Assembly: GCA_039028315.1 (NCBI GenBank)
Contig: JBCCIH010000097.1
Span: 1-8,753 of the forward strand
DNA: 8,753 nucleotides
Reading direction: 5' to 3'
Origin: Thermodesulfobacteriota bacterium
Lineage (GTDB): Bacteria > Desulfobacterota_D > UBA1144 > Nemesobacterales > UBA2774
The notes under the pieces were generated by a model, which saw nothing but the letters and a program-made list of their open reading frames with translations, was not told the origin of the DNA and ran no database searches. The translations under genes were made by a program, and so were the position numbers. Every line of letters starts with the position of its first letter. Positions within the stretch are counted from its first letter, which is position 1. Of this stretch, positions 1 to 6,791 are shown piece by piece.

Positions 1-1
1 A

Positions 2-1270
2 AAGCCTCTTGCGGAGAGAATGCGCCCAACAGTCTTTGAGGACTTTGTAGGCCAAGCTCACCTTCTTGGTCCAGACGGCGTAATAACTAAAATGCTGGGC
101 ACAAGTAACTTGCGCTCAATGATATTCTGGGGCCCTCCAGGAACTGGAAAAACTACTCTTGCTAGACTGCTAGCAACCAAAATAGACGCAGAGTTCGTAC
201 AAATAAATGCAATTTCATCAGGTGTAAAAGAACTAAGAGCGATTATCTCAGAAGCTGAAGACACACTTCGAATGGGCAAGAGGACTGTTTTGTTTATTGA
301 TGAGATCCACCGGTTTAATAAATCACAGCAGGCAGCTCTTCTAAAAAGCGTAGAAAACGGAACTTTAGTATTGATTGGCGCCACCACTGAAAATCCTTCT
401 TTTGAAGTTATCTCGCCTCTGTTATCGAGGTGTAGAGTATATGTGCTTGAGGCTCTATCAGAGCAGGATTTGGGAAAAATTCTAGATAGTGCATTGAGCG
501 GAGATGATTTAATTGGTGAAGCTGCAATAAGTCCTGAGGCAAAAGAGGAACTTGTTCGACAAAGCGGAGGGGACGCCCGCATAATGTTAAATGCCCTTGA
601 GGTTGCTGTAGATATATCAGATCTTAGAGAATCAATTATTAGCCGCGATACAATTAGGGAAGCATATCAGACACATCACTATAGATATGACAGGGCAGGG
701 GAAGAACACTACAATACAATCTCTGCATATATTAAAAGCGTAAGGGGAAGCGATCCAGATGCGGCTGTTTACTATCTTGCCCGAATGCTCGAAGCCGGAG
801 AGGATCCTAAGTTTATTGCCCGAAGATTGATTGTTCTGGCCTCAGAAGATATAGGAAACGCTGAGCCATACTCTCTAACATTAGCTACATCCGCGTTTAC
901 CGCTGTAGATTATGTTGGGATGCCTGAGGCGGCAATAATTCTTGCTCAAGCTACGACTTATCTAGCAAGCTGTCCAAAGAGTAACGCCTCATATAAAGCG
1001 ATTGGTGAGGCTACAAAAGAGCTACAGAGCCAGCCGAATCTGAAAATCCCATTTCATTTGCGAAACGCGCCGACTCAGCTTATGAAAGACATTGGTTACG
1101 GTAAGCACTACAAATATTCTCATGACTATGACGAGCATTTTATAGAGCAGGACTTTTTACCTGAGGAAATAAAAAACAGTATATTCTATGACCCTACAGA
1201 GATAGGCAGGGAGGCCGCACTTAAAAAATATCTGGATAAAAAATGGAAAAAGCGGCAAAAAAAAGATTAG
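2..1270 (+). CDS. rarA: Replication-associated recombination protein A (RarA/MgsA), AAA+ ATPase, 5' partial
   Basis: RarA is a cytoplasmic AAA+ ATPase of the clamp-loader clade that acts at stalled replication forks. Numbering from the ATG at 20, the Walker A motif GPPGTGKT lies at residues 38-45, Walker B (FIDEIH) at 92-97, sensor 1 (GATTEN) at 120-125, and the SRC-type arginine finger at 136-138. The C-terminal half matches the RarA tetramerisation region, with HHYRYD near residue 218 and GSDPDAA near 245. The true start is probably upstream of the window: the codons before this ATG read KPLAER, in frame, and 'PLAxRMRP' is a conserved internal segment near the RarA N-terminus. I therefore treat the gene as 5' truncated by perhaps a dozen or more residues. 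Its TAG stop lies 3 bases from the stop of the convergent gloA. The last codons include a run of eight A. Family assignment is secure. Confidence 0.95.
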   Translation, partial: KPLAERMRPTVFEDFVGQAHLLGPDGVITKMLGTSNLRSMIFWGPPGTGKTTLARLLATKIDAEFVQINAISSGVKELRAIISEAEDTLRMGKRTVLFIDEIHRFNKSQQAALLKSVENGTLVLIGATTENPSFEVISPLLSRCRVYVLEALSEQDLGKILDSALSGDDLIGEAAISPEAKEELVRQSGGDARIMLNALEVAVDISDLRESIISRDTIREAYQTHHYRYDRAGEEHYNTISAYIKSVRGSDPDAAVYYLARMLEAGEDPKFIARRLIVLASEDIGNAEPYSLTLATSAFTAVDYVGMPEAAIILAQATTYLASCPKSNASYKAIGEATKELQSQPNLKIPFHLRNAPTQLMKDIGYGKHYKYSHDYDEHFIEQDFLPEEIKNSIFYDPTEIGREAALKKYLDKKWKKRQKKD

Positions 1271-1273
1271 ACA

Positions 1274-1657
1274 CTAGTTCTTTCTTTCAATCAACTCAAC
1301 TTTATAGCTGTCAGGGTCTTCAATAAATGCAATCACTGTTTTGCCATGTTTCATCGGACCTGGGGGACGAATAACCTTGCCTCCTAACTCCTCAATTTTC
1401 TCACACGAAGCATAAATATCTTCAACACCAAATGCCATATGACCATAGCCGTTACCAAGATCATAACTGTCCGTGCCCCAGTTATGTGTGAGCTCTAGAA
1501 ATGGCTCTGTATCTCCGCCGTATCCCAAAAACGCAAGCGTAAACTCTCCATCAGGATATTCAGTTTGCCTGTGGTGTGTGAGGCCGAGAACTTCAGTGTA
1601 AAATTTAATCGATTTATCTAAATCTCCAACCCTTATCATAGTGTGTAAGAACTTCAT
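1274..1657 (-). CDS. gloA: Lactoylglutathione lyase (glyoxalase I)
   Basis: Glyoxalase I isomerises the hemithioacetal of methylglyoxal and glutathione to S-lactoylglutathione, the first step of methylglyoxal detoxification in the cytosol. The 127 residues form two vicinal-oxygen-chelate halves. The four expected metal ligands are in place: H5 (FLHTM), E55 (FLELTHN), H73 (GYGHMAFGV) and E121 (KVELIE). The short length, close to E. coli GloA and without the insertions of the zinc enzymes, points to the Ni/Co-activated class; that is inferred from family knowledge. In the conserved EDPDG segment the Gly is Ser (S117). The start has a strong AGGAGG ribosome site a few bases upstream and a good promoter further up. 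It is transcribed alone, convergent with rarA. No glyoxalase II gene is in the window. Confidence 0.93.
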   Translation of the reverse strand: MKFLHTMIRVGDLDKSIKFYTEVLGLTHHRQTEYPDGEFTLAFLGYGGDTEPFLELTHNWGTDSYDLGNGYGHMAFGVEDIYASCEKIEELGGKVIRPPGPMKHGKTVIAFIEDPDSYKVELIERKN

Positions 1658-1697
1658 TTGCGCCTCCTGGTTAGCTTCTCTTTTACCAACTACTCAC

Positions 1698-1726
1698 AAA
1701 CTAGCACAGCACTTTTATGATGTCAA
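1698..1726 (-). promoter_or_regulatory. Sigma-70 type promoter for gloA
   Basis: Read on the - strand, there is a perfect -35 TTGACA (1721-1726), a 17-bp spacer and a -10 TAGTTT (1698-1703) preceded by TGC, an extended -10 element. Transcription would start near 1691, leaving a leader of roughly 34 bases that contains the AGGAGG ribosome site. Confidence 0.6.
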
Positions 1727-1797
1727 AGAATTTTCTTTTGATTCATGATCTAACTCTTCCCCTGACACAAATAACACGATTTCGATATATGAGTATT

Positions 1798-1812
1798 AAG
1801 ATCCTTGATCTT
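1798..1812. repeat. Perfect 6-bp inverted repeat over the -35 box, possible operator
   Basis: AAGATC and GATCTT are separated by CTT and overlap the -35 element of the promoter for the gene at 1873. The position would suit a repressor site, but the arms are short and no cognate regulator is visible. A related 9-bp complement of part of this element recurs at 1855-1863, next to the ribosome site. Confidence 0.3.
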
Positions 1813-1834
1813 GTCTGTGCATTTATATTATAAT
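1805..1834 (+). promoter_or_regulatory. Sigma-70 type promoter for the secreted IPTL-CTERM protein
   Basis: The -35 TTGATC (1805-1810) and the perfect -10 TATAAT (1829-1834) are 18 bp apart. The expected start near 1841 gives a short leader with a GGAGG ribosome site at 1861-1865, seven bases before the ATG. The -35 is embedded in an inverted repeat, AAGATC-CTT-GATCTT (1798-1812), which could be an operator. Confidence 0.6.
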
Positions 1835-1872
1835 TAACGAATGAAATAACTAATGATCAAGGAGGATGAGGT

Positions 1873-3273
1873 ATGAAGGTAATAATACAAAATCTAATTA
1901 TATTAATAGCCTTAGTTTTATATTTTACTTCTTTTTCCCAGGCGGATGTTGAAGAAGGAAGAGTAGGGGACTACAGATTCCCAAATGGTGTTAATATAGA
2001 CCCTAAAACGCCTTTAGAAATTATGGGCGGCAGCTGTATTGAGCAAAATGATCAGTGTCAGACAGGATTTCAAACAACCCATGATGTATATGTTAGCCTA
2101 AATCTGGAAGATCCTAACAACCTTGCTATATATGCTATTGACCAATTGGATCCTAATATAGTTCAGCAAATACTGTTTCCAACAATTCCTAATGTCTTCG
2201 GTATGGCAAGAAATATGCTCACTATGGCAGGCGGTACGATGATAGGGAGCTTCATTAATAACGGTAACCCAAACCCTGGGGGTGGAGGCGAGCTCACCGC
2301 TCTTAGAGTAAGACCTGATAATAACTGTCTGCTAGAGGCTGACAGATTTAAGGTAAATGCTAATTTTAATGAGTTTGATGATTATGGCGAATCCACTGTT
2401 GCACCAAGAGAGCCGCTTGGGTTTTTTAGTAATGCTGACCCTTGTATCGGCGGATGCAACATTACACATAACAGATTTGACATTTATTGTTCTGATGACG
2501 GTGGGGAGTTTTGGTTCTTAAACCCCGATAGTGTTGATGAAATTCTTTGCGCACTCAACGGCGGACCTATTGCAGCTATGAACCCTATTGCTCGTGATAG
2601 GTTCTGGGTTTTCTATGGTTCACTCACAAATGTAGATGTTTCAATCCGAGTCACAGATACACAAACAGGGGTGACTAAAGAATTTGATAACGATATACAG
2701 TTCGCGGGCCTAGGTGATTCATGTGGAGTTTCTACAGATGAAGGAGAAGCTGTAATTTATAGGAACAAAAGAGACCAGCAGGTTAAACTGGTAACATTCC
2801 AAAAGGACTTTGGCGAGCCGGGAGGCGAAGATCCTAAGGTTCATATGATTGCTGATGATCCTGATTTTGATGTTTTCTATGGATTCGGATGCAGTCCTAC
2901 ACCAGACAATCCTAACGGCACAGATGCCGCGTTTACGTGGATTGGCGGAAGGGTAGATGTTGATTTTGGCGAACCATTTGGCGGTGGACCTAGAATAATC
3001 TTATCTCAAAACCAGCCTCCAACTACAAATTCCAACTTTGGCCCTGCAGCTATGACAAATATGTGCGCCCCGATATTTTCGGAAAGATTAGAATCAGGAG
3101 ATACGGTCGCTTGGGGTCAAACAAATCAAAGCACATTTTACTCACAATTCATATACCGCTTAGAGGCGCCAGTTCCAACCTTGAGCCAGTGGGGACTCAT
3201 ATCGCTATCATTCGTTTTATTGGTTATCGGAGGACTTTATCTTAGAAGAAAGTCTGCAGTTTCAGACAAATAG
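1873..3273 (+). CDS. Secreted protein with IPTL-CTERM-like C-terminal sorting signal, function unknown
   Basis: This is a 466-residue exported protein of unknown function. The N-terminus is a signal peptide: a Lys, a hydrophobic run to about residue 22, and a likely cleavage after SQA (A24). The mature part is acidic, rich in Gly, Asn, Pro and Asp, and contains about ten scattered Cys that could form disulfides; I recognise no catalytic motif or repeat. The C-terminus has three parts: PTLSQWG (435-441), a hydrophobic segment (442-457) and a basic RRK end (458-460). This matches the IPTLxxWG (IPTL-CTERM) sorting domain, with Val in place of the first Ile. In known systems such tails are handled by an exosortase (XrtH type), which anchors or releases the protein at the cell surface. 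No exosortase is encoded here, so it must lie elsewhere. The gene is monocistronic, with its own promoter, a strong GGAGG site and a terminator. Confidence 0.8.
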   Translation: MKVIIQNLIILIALVLYFTSFSQADVEEGRVGDYRFPNGVNIDPKTPLEIMGGSCIEQNDQCQTGFQTTHDVYVSLNLEDPNNLAIYAIDQLDPNIVQQILFPTIPNVFGMARNMLTMAGGTMIGSFINNGNPNPGGGGELTALRVRPDNNCLLEADRFKVNANFNEFDDYGESTVAPREPLGFFSNADPCIGGCNITHNRFDIYCSDDGGEFWFLNPDSVDEILCALNGGPIAAMNPIARDRFWVFYGSLTNVDVSIRVTDTQTGVTKEFDNDIQFAGLGDSCGVSTDEGEAVIYRNKRDQQVKLVTFQKDFGEPGGEDPKVHMIADDPDFDVFYGFGCSPTPDNPNGTDAAFTWIGGRVDVDFGEPFGGGPRIILSQNQPPTTNSNFGPAAMTNMCAPIFSERLESGDTVAWGQTNQSTFYSQFIYRLEAPVPTLSQWGLISLSFVLLVIGGLYLRRKSAVSDK

Positions 3274-3306
3274 TTCAGAAAATAATTTAGTGATAAAGAA
3301 GAGATG

Positions 3307-3341
3307 AATCCCTCTTGGCTCACAGTCTAAGGGGGATTTTT
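3307..3341 (+). terminator. Rho-independent terminator after the IPTL-CTERM gene
   Basis: A 10-bp stem is formed by AATCCCTCTT (3307-3316) and AAGGGGGATT (3329-3338), with one T-G wobble and a 12-base loop. It runs into TTTTTATTT on the + strand. Read on the - strand, the same hairpin is followed only by a pyrimidine-mixed stretch, so it is at best a weak terminator for the opposing MaoC gene. Confidence 0.85.
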
Positions 3342-3347
3342 ATTTGG

Positions 3348-3794
3348 CTAAAAAATTGTTTCATTACCTACAAGAATTTTTGCTGTAAGAGAGGCTTGCA
3401 CAGTATCCTGAGTGTTCCTTACTTCGCCTGCCAGTGTAACTAGACCACCGTTTAATTTTGGCTTCTCATCAAGCTCAGTGATTGTCCATTCCATTGTGAC
3501 AGTATCATCTATATATACGGGTGCTGTAAATTTTATAGAGGCCTCTACTGTTGATATATCGGTGTCATGAAAAACTTTGCTGTACACTCCTACCATAAGG
3601 CTAAACATTAAGGCTCCGTGCACAATTCGTTTTCCGAATCTTGCATTTTGCATGTCTAATTCGTTTGTATGTAGTGCATTGTAATCATTAAATAGTCCGG
3701 CAGATCTTACGACGTGTGTCTCTGTAATGGTTATTTTCTCGGATAAAATGTCACCAATTTTAAGCTCGTTAAATGCTCTTCCGATTCGTACCAT
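3348..3794 (-). CDS. MaoC-like (hotdog-fold) acyl-CoA hydratase/dehydratase
   Basis: MaoC-domain proteins are single hotdog-fold enzymes that mostly hydrate trans-2-enoyl-CoA to (R)-3-hydroxyacyl-CoA or work on related CoA thioesters in the cytosol. The 148 residues carry the hydratase-2 signature in modified form, FNDYNALHTN. The expected catalytic pair is D37 and H42, and N39 is also in place; the usual Gly before the Asp is Asn and the usual Pro is Ala. The FG-x-x-I-x-HG segment (53-60) that follows is typical. The start has a GGAGG site overlapping the end of recR, and the 14-base gap suggests it is the last gene of the ffs-dnaX-ybaB-recR transcript. The substrate cannot be read from the sequence. 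The family assignment is firm, but the exact reaction is not. Confidence 0.85.
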   Translation of the reverse strand: MVRIGRAFNELKIGDILSEKITITETHVVRSAGLFNDYNALHTNELDMQNARFGKRIVHGALMFSLMVGVYSKVFHDTDISTVEASIKFTAPVYIDDTVTMEWTITELDEKPKLNGGLVTLAGEVRNTQDTVQASLTAKILVGNETIF

Positions 3795-3808
3795 TTTCTC
3801 CTCCAGCT

Positions 3809-4414
3809 TTAAATAAATTTCCTGTCCCTTATGGCTTTTCCAAGCGTTATTTCATCAATGTACTCAATATCTCCGCCCATCGGAACGCCGTGCGCAATAC
3901 GGCTTACTTCAATCCCTAAGGGCTTTATTAGTCTAGAGAGATAAAGGGCCGTTGCCTCTCCTTCAACGCTAGGATTTGTAGCAACTATCACCTCTTTGAC
4001 GCCTTCTTCTTCTAGTCTTGAAATAAGCTCTGATATTTTAAGTTCCTCTGGCCCCACACCTTCCATAGGAGAAATGACTCCATGAAGTACGTGATATTGA
4101 CCTCTAAATTCTTTACTCTTTTCTATTGCAAGCAGATCAAGAGGCTCTTCGACAATGCATATTACACTATTATCCCTCTGTGTGTCGGTGCATATATCAC
4201 ATGGTGATTTAGAGCTGAAATTAAAGCACTTTTCGCACAGTACAACTTTGGTTTTTGCGTCAACTATGGCCTGGGCCAGGTTCTCAGAATATACTTTGGG
4301 TGATCTGAAGATGTGAAACGCAAGTCTTGTGGCGTTTTTCTCTCCTATGCCCGGTAGCTTAGCAAGCTCACCGATAAGCCTAGATATAGATTCTGGAAGT
4401 CCTCTTGTCTTCAT
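3809..4414 (-). CDS. recR: Recombination protein RecR
   Basis: RecR works with RecO (and RecF) to load RecA onto SSB-coated gaps in the RecFOR repair pathway. The 201 residues have the full family order. A helix-hairpin-helix (LPGIGEKNATRLAFH) spans residues 20-34. A four-Cys zinc finger follows (C60, C63, C72, C75). The Toprim domain starts at IVEEP (87-91) and includes ATNPSVEGE (145-153). The C-terminal Walker B-like segment GVPMGGDIEY is at 176-185. Length is normal. The ATG lies 3 bases after the ybaB stop with only a weak purine stretch (AAGAG) before it, so translation is probably coupled to ybaB. The ybaB-recR pair is conserved across bacteria. Confidence 0.96.
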   Translation of the reverse strand: MKTRGLPESISRLIGELAKLPGIGEKNATRLAFHIFRSPKVYSENLAQAIVDAKTKVVLCEKCFNFSSKSPCDICTDTQRDNSVICIVEEPLDLLAIEKSKEFRGQYHVLHGVISPMEGVGPEELKISELISRLEEEGVKEVIVATNPSVEGEATALYLSRLIKPLGIEVSRIAHGVPMGGDIEYIDEITLGKAIRDRKFI

Positions 4415-4417
4415 CTC

Positions 4418-4747
4418 TTAGAGCAGTCCGGGTGGAAGACCCATTCCGCCGGCAGCTTTTGATACCTCTTCCTGCATAAGTTCTTGACCACGGTTAAGCG
4501 CTTCGTTAACTGCTGCAGTGATCAAATCCTGAAGCATATCGATATCATCGTCCTGAACTATTTCAGGCTCTATTTTAATAGATACAATCTCTCCCTTAGC
4601 CTTGGCAACTACTGTGACCATCCCGCCGCCAGAGGTTGCTTCTAGTGTTTTCTCGCCGGCCTCGGCTTGGAGCTTTTCCATCTTCTCCTTCATCTGATTG
4701 GCCTGCTTGATTAAGTTCTTCATGTTACCACCGCCGCCTAATTTCAT
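4418..4747 (-). CDS. ybaB: YbaB/EbfC family nucleoid-associated DNA-binding protein
   Basis: YbaB/EbfC proteins form tweezer-shaped dimers that bind DNA and associate with the nucleoid. I place the start at the ATG ending at 4747, giving 109 residues. A longer frame reaches upstream to 4801, but it lies inside dnaX. Only the inner ATG has a proper ribosome site (AAGGAG, within the last codons of dnaX). A second internal ATG eight codons later (NMKNLIKQ) lacks an equally placed site but is close to where many family members begin. The helical N-terminal region (MKEKMEKLQAE), the central VTVVAKAKGEIVSIKIEPE segment and the Gly/Pro-rich C-terminus (GMGLPPGLL) are typical. The gene is translationally coupled to dnaX in front and recR behind. 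Confidence 0.93.
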   Translation of the reverse strand: MKLGGGGNMKNLIKQANQMKEKMEKLQAEAGEKTLEATSGGGMVTVVAKAKGEIVSIKIEPEIVQDDDIDMLQDLITAAVNEALNRGQELMQEEVSKAAGGMGLPPGLL

Positions 4748-4751
4748 ATCT

Positions 4752-6434
4752 TCACTCCTTATTATTTGGTTTGATGTTAATGACCCTGCCTCCAAAAACA
4801 TCTAATGCTTCTTGTAGGATGGGGTCATTTTTGATTCTTTCTTTTTTCTGTGCCTTTTTTTCAATTTTGCTGTTTATATCGTTTTTTGCTTGTGCTCCGA
4901 TTTCTTGTATCCGAAGTTCTACGTCATCAGAGAAAAAGTCTTTAACAAGAGCAAGAAGAGTTGTTTGAGATTCTTTTCTTTTTAAATAATCTAGAGCTGC
5001 AGACCCTTTTTCACATACAATTTTTAGTGTTGAACTATCAGATACCAATTCCACTACTTGCTCAAGCCTCCTGCCAATTACAGGTTTATTGGATTTAACG
5101 TATTGAATAAATTCCTGAGTTGTCTTGATTTCCGAATTCTTGCCATTGGCTGCTTGATTATTGGTCTCTGTTGGCTGACTATCAATCTTGGGCTTAGCCT
5201 TCGTTTTCGTTGGAGCTTTGCTAGTTGAAGGGGCCGATTTGTAGCTAGGCTGGGCCTCATCAAAGCTTTTAGGGCTTTTTTTTACTGAAGAAGGCGCCCC
5301 GCCACTCATATTATCAAGTTTTTCAATAATCTCCCTAATAGGAGTAATGTCTTCTAAGCTTGAGAGTTTAATAAGCATGAGCTCAAGACTCATCTGAGGG
5401 TAGAAAGACCTTTGTATATTCTCTGCGCCCTCGAGCATTATATTAAATAGCGCCTCTAGCGTTTCAATGCTCACATTATTAAGAAGCTCTTGAAGAGCTA
5501 ATTTATCTTCATCAGAGAGATCGGTTATCGCATCCTTCCCACAGGTCTTAATTAAAAGAGCATAACGCAATGTGCCCAGAAGATCCTCTGCAAACCGCTT
5601 TGGGCTTATTCCTTTGTCAATTGCCTGATTTAAAACATCTATGCAGTGTTTTGGGTCTTTTTGTATAACTCCTTCAAGAGCAGATTTCACTAGATGGCGA
5701 TCCAAAATTCCTAAAATATTAAGAGCATCCTCATGCTTGATGTCACTGCCGAAGGTAGCGATTAGCTGGTCCATGAGACTAAGTGAGTCTCGAAGACTGC
5801 CGTCAGCTTCCTGGGCAATTACATATAGAGTTTCGTCTTCTACTTTAATTTTTTCTTTTTTAGTAATTGCAGTGAGTTGTTCTTTTATTTTATCTACAGA
5901 TACTTTTTTGAAGTCATATCTTTGGCATCTGGATAAAATCGTAACCGGTATTTTATGCACCTCAGTGGTAGCAAGAATGAATAGCACATGGGGCGGAGGT
6001 TCTTCTAAAGTTTTAAGCAGTGCATTGAATGCTGACTGTGAGAGCATATGAGCTTCATCAATTATGTAGATCTTATTTTTCCCTGATGTGGGAAGATATT
6101 TTATGTTCTCAATTATCTCCCTAACGTCATTTACGCCGGTGTGAGAAGCGGCATCAATTTCCATTACATCAAGAGATTTCCCCTCTGATATCTCTTTGCA
6201 AATAGTGCAATCAGGGCAAGGTGCAGCAGTAGGTCCGTCCGCACAGTTAACTGCTTTAGCCAATATTCTGGCGGTGGATGTTTTCCCCACTCCTCTGGGG
6301 CCAGAAAATACAAAAGCATGTGCTATTTTGCCAGTAGAAATAGCGTTTTTGAGGGTTTGCGTAATATAGTCCTGGCCTATTAGGTCATCAAAAGTCTGTG
6401 GTCTCCACTTTCTTGCCAGAACAACGTAGGACAT
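4752..6434 (-). CDS. dnaX: DNA polymerase III subunit tau (and probably gamma), clamp loader
   Basis: DnaX is the ATPase subunit of the clamp loader that opens the beta clamp. Full-length tau also ties the loader to the polymerase and to DnaB helicase. Of 560 residues, the N-terminal part has Walker A (GPRGVGKT, 45-52), the zinc-binding cluster (C64, C73, C76, C79), Walker B (DEAH, 126-129) and the SRC arginine finger (168-170). A collar region runs to about 375. A Ser/Pro/Lys/Thr-rich linker follows (about 376-435), then a compact C-terminal tau domain. At residues 384-387 the message reads GTA AAA AAA AGC, an A8 tract at the core/linker junction; a -1 shift ends at once and would yield a 388-residue gamma-like form. 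The ATG has an AGGTG site at 6439-6443, directly beyond the SRP RNA. The last codons overlap the ybaB ribosome site. Confidence 0.96.
   Translation of the reverse strand: MSYVVLARKWRPQTFDDLIGQDYITQTLKNAISTGKIAHAFVFSGPRGVGKTSTARILAKAVNCADGPTAAPCPDCTICKEISEGKSLDVMEIDAASHTGVNDVREIIENIKYLPTSGKNKIYIIDEAHMLSQSAFNALLKTLEEPPPHVLFILATTEVHKIPVTILSRCQRYDFKKVSVDKIKEQLTAITKKEKIKVEDETLYVIAQEADGSLRDSLSLMDQLIATFGSDIKHEDALNILGILDRHLVKSALEGVIQKDPKHCIDVLNQAIDKGISPKRFAEDLLGTLRYALLIKTCGKDAITDLSDEDKLALQELLNNVSIETLEALFNIMLEGAENIQRSFYPQMSLELMLIKLSSLEDITPIREIIEKLDNMSGGAPSSVKKSPKSFDEAQPSYKSAPSTSKAPTKTKAKPKIDSQPTETNNQAANGKNSEIKTTQEFIQYVKSNKPVIGRRLEQVVELVSDSSTLKIVCEKGSAALDYLKRKESQTTLLALVKDFFSDDVELRIQEIGAQAKNDINSKIEKKAQKKERIKNDPILQEALDVFGGRVINIKPNNKE
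5269..5283 (-). promoter_or_regulatory. Candidate dnaX slippage/frameshift site (A8) followed by a -1 stop
   Basis: The coding strand carries eight A at 5283-5276, read in frame as (GT)A AAA AAA AGC. Either a -1 ribosomal slip on A AAA AAA or insertion of one A by RNA polymerase changes the reading to AAG CCC TAA. This adds Lys-Pro and then stops at 5271-5269. E. coli dnaX (ribosomal, A AAA AAG) and Thermus dnaX (polymerase slippage on a poly-A run) make gamma in this general way. I found no convincing downstream stem-loop or upstream SD-like stimulator, so RNA polymerase slippage may be the likelier route here. The function is inferred. Confidence 0.55.
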
Positions 6435-6450
6435 CTTTCACCTTTTTTTA

Positions 6451-6555
6451 CCAGTTAGCCAGGTATCCGCAACGCACTAGAGGGTTTGCTACCGTTGCTC
6501 CCTTCCAGGCCTGGCGGGTTTCACAATCTCAAGCCGTACGGGCCTGACCAACTGG
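6451..6555 (-). ncRNA. ffs: Signal recognition particle RNA, small bacterial (4.5S) type
   Basis: This RNA pairs with Ffh protein to target nascent membrane and secreted proteins. On the - strand the conserved apical hairpin is clear: GCCAGGCCTGGAAGGGAGCA, with the GGAA tetraloop and the purine-rich Ffh-binding internal loop, followed by ACGGTAGC. The ends pair: CCAGTTGGTCAGG (5') with CCTGGCTAACTGG (3'), mostly Watson-Crick with wobbles. This gives a 105-base hairpin and sets the boundaries. There is no Alu domain, unlike the long Bacillus scRNA. The 3' end is followed by TAAAAAAAGG with no terminator, and the dnaX start is 16 bases away. The RNA is therefore probably processed from, or read through into, the dnaX message. 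Confidence 0.93.
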
Positions 6556-6587
6556 AATTTTATTTCTCAATTAAATCGCAAATACAT

Positions 6588-6593
6588 ATTATA
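6588..6593 (-). promoter_or_regulatory. Possible -10 element for ffs (and dnaX operon)
   Basis: A perfect TATAAT on the - strand lies about 33 bases before the start of the SRP RNA hairpin. The -35 region at the proper distance (TTAGAG, 6611-6616, 17-bp spacer) is poor. The hexamer could be chance in AT-rich sequence, or ffs may be transcribed from the upstream tRNA promoter, since no terminator separates them. Confidence 0.4.
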
Positions 6594-6646
6594 CAATATG
6601 AGGGCGTATACTCTAATTACAAGCTATTATGATCCCTTATATTATG

Positions 6647-6738
<92 letters not shown>

Positions 6739-6763
6739 TTTGTATCCGAAAATTAAGACAAAG

Positions 6764-6791
6764 ATTTTAACATTTAGATGGAATTGTTCAA
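6764..6791 (-). promoter_or_regulatory. Sigma-70 type promoter for tRNA-Ser
   Basis: On the - strand, -35 TTGAAC (6786-6791) and -10 TAAAAT (6764-6769) are 16 bp apart. The predicted start is near 6757, about 19 bases before the mature tRNA 5' end, as expected for a tRNA precursor trimmed by RNase P. The -35 abuts the T-tract of the upstream terminator. Confidence 0.55.

Noticed and set aside
58..582. 174-codon - strand open frame
   Set aside because: It lies wholly antisense to rarA, which has all AAA+ motifs; the product has no recognisable feature and no ribosome site was evident.
1257..1264. A8 run near the 3' end of rarA
   Set aside because: It lies three codons before the stop, so slippage would only alter the tail. 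It serves as a warning that A8 runs occur by chance here.
1250..1300. Possible terminator between rarA and gloA
   Set aside because: A run of A before and TCTTTCTTTC after could pair weakly, but there is no GC-rich stem, so I do not call it.
4748..4801. Longer N-terminus for YbaB starting at 4801
   Set aside because: The extension overlaps dnaX, has no ribosome site, and lengthens the protein beyond the family; the ATG at 4747 has AAGGAG.
5078..5263. 61-codon - strand frame inside dnaX
   Set aside because: It is the +1 frame of the dnaX linker. It would only be reached by a +1 shift at the A8 site and has no start signal of its own.
5641..6051. 136-codon + strand open frame
   Set aside because: It is antisense to the conserved ATPase core of dnaX, is Ser-rich low complexity, and shows no domain.
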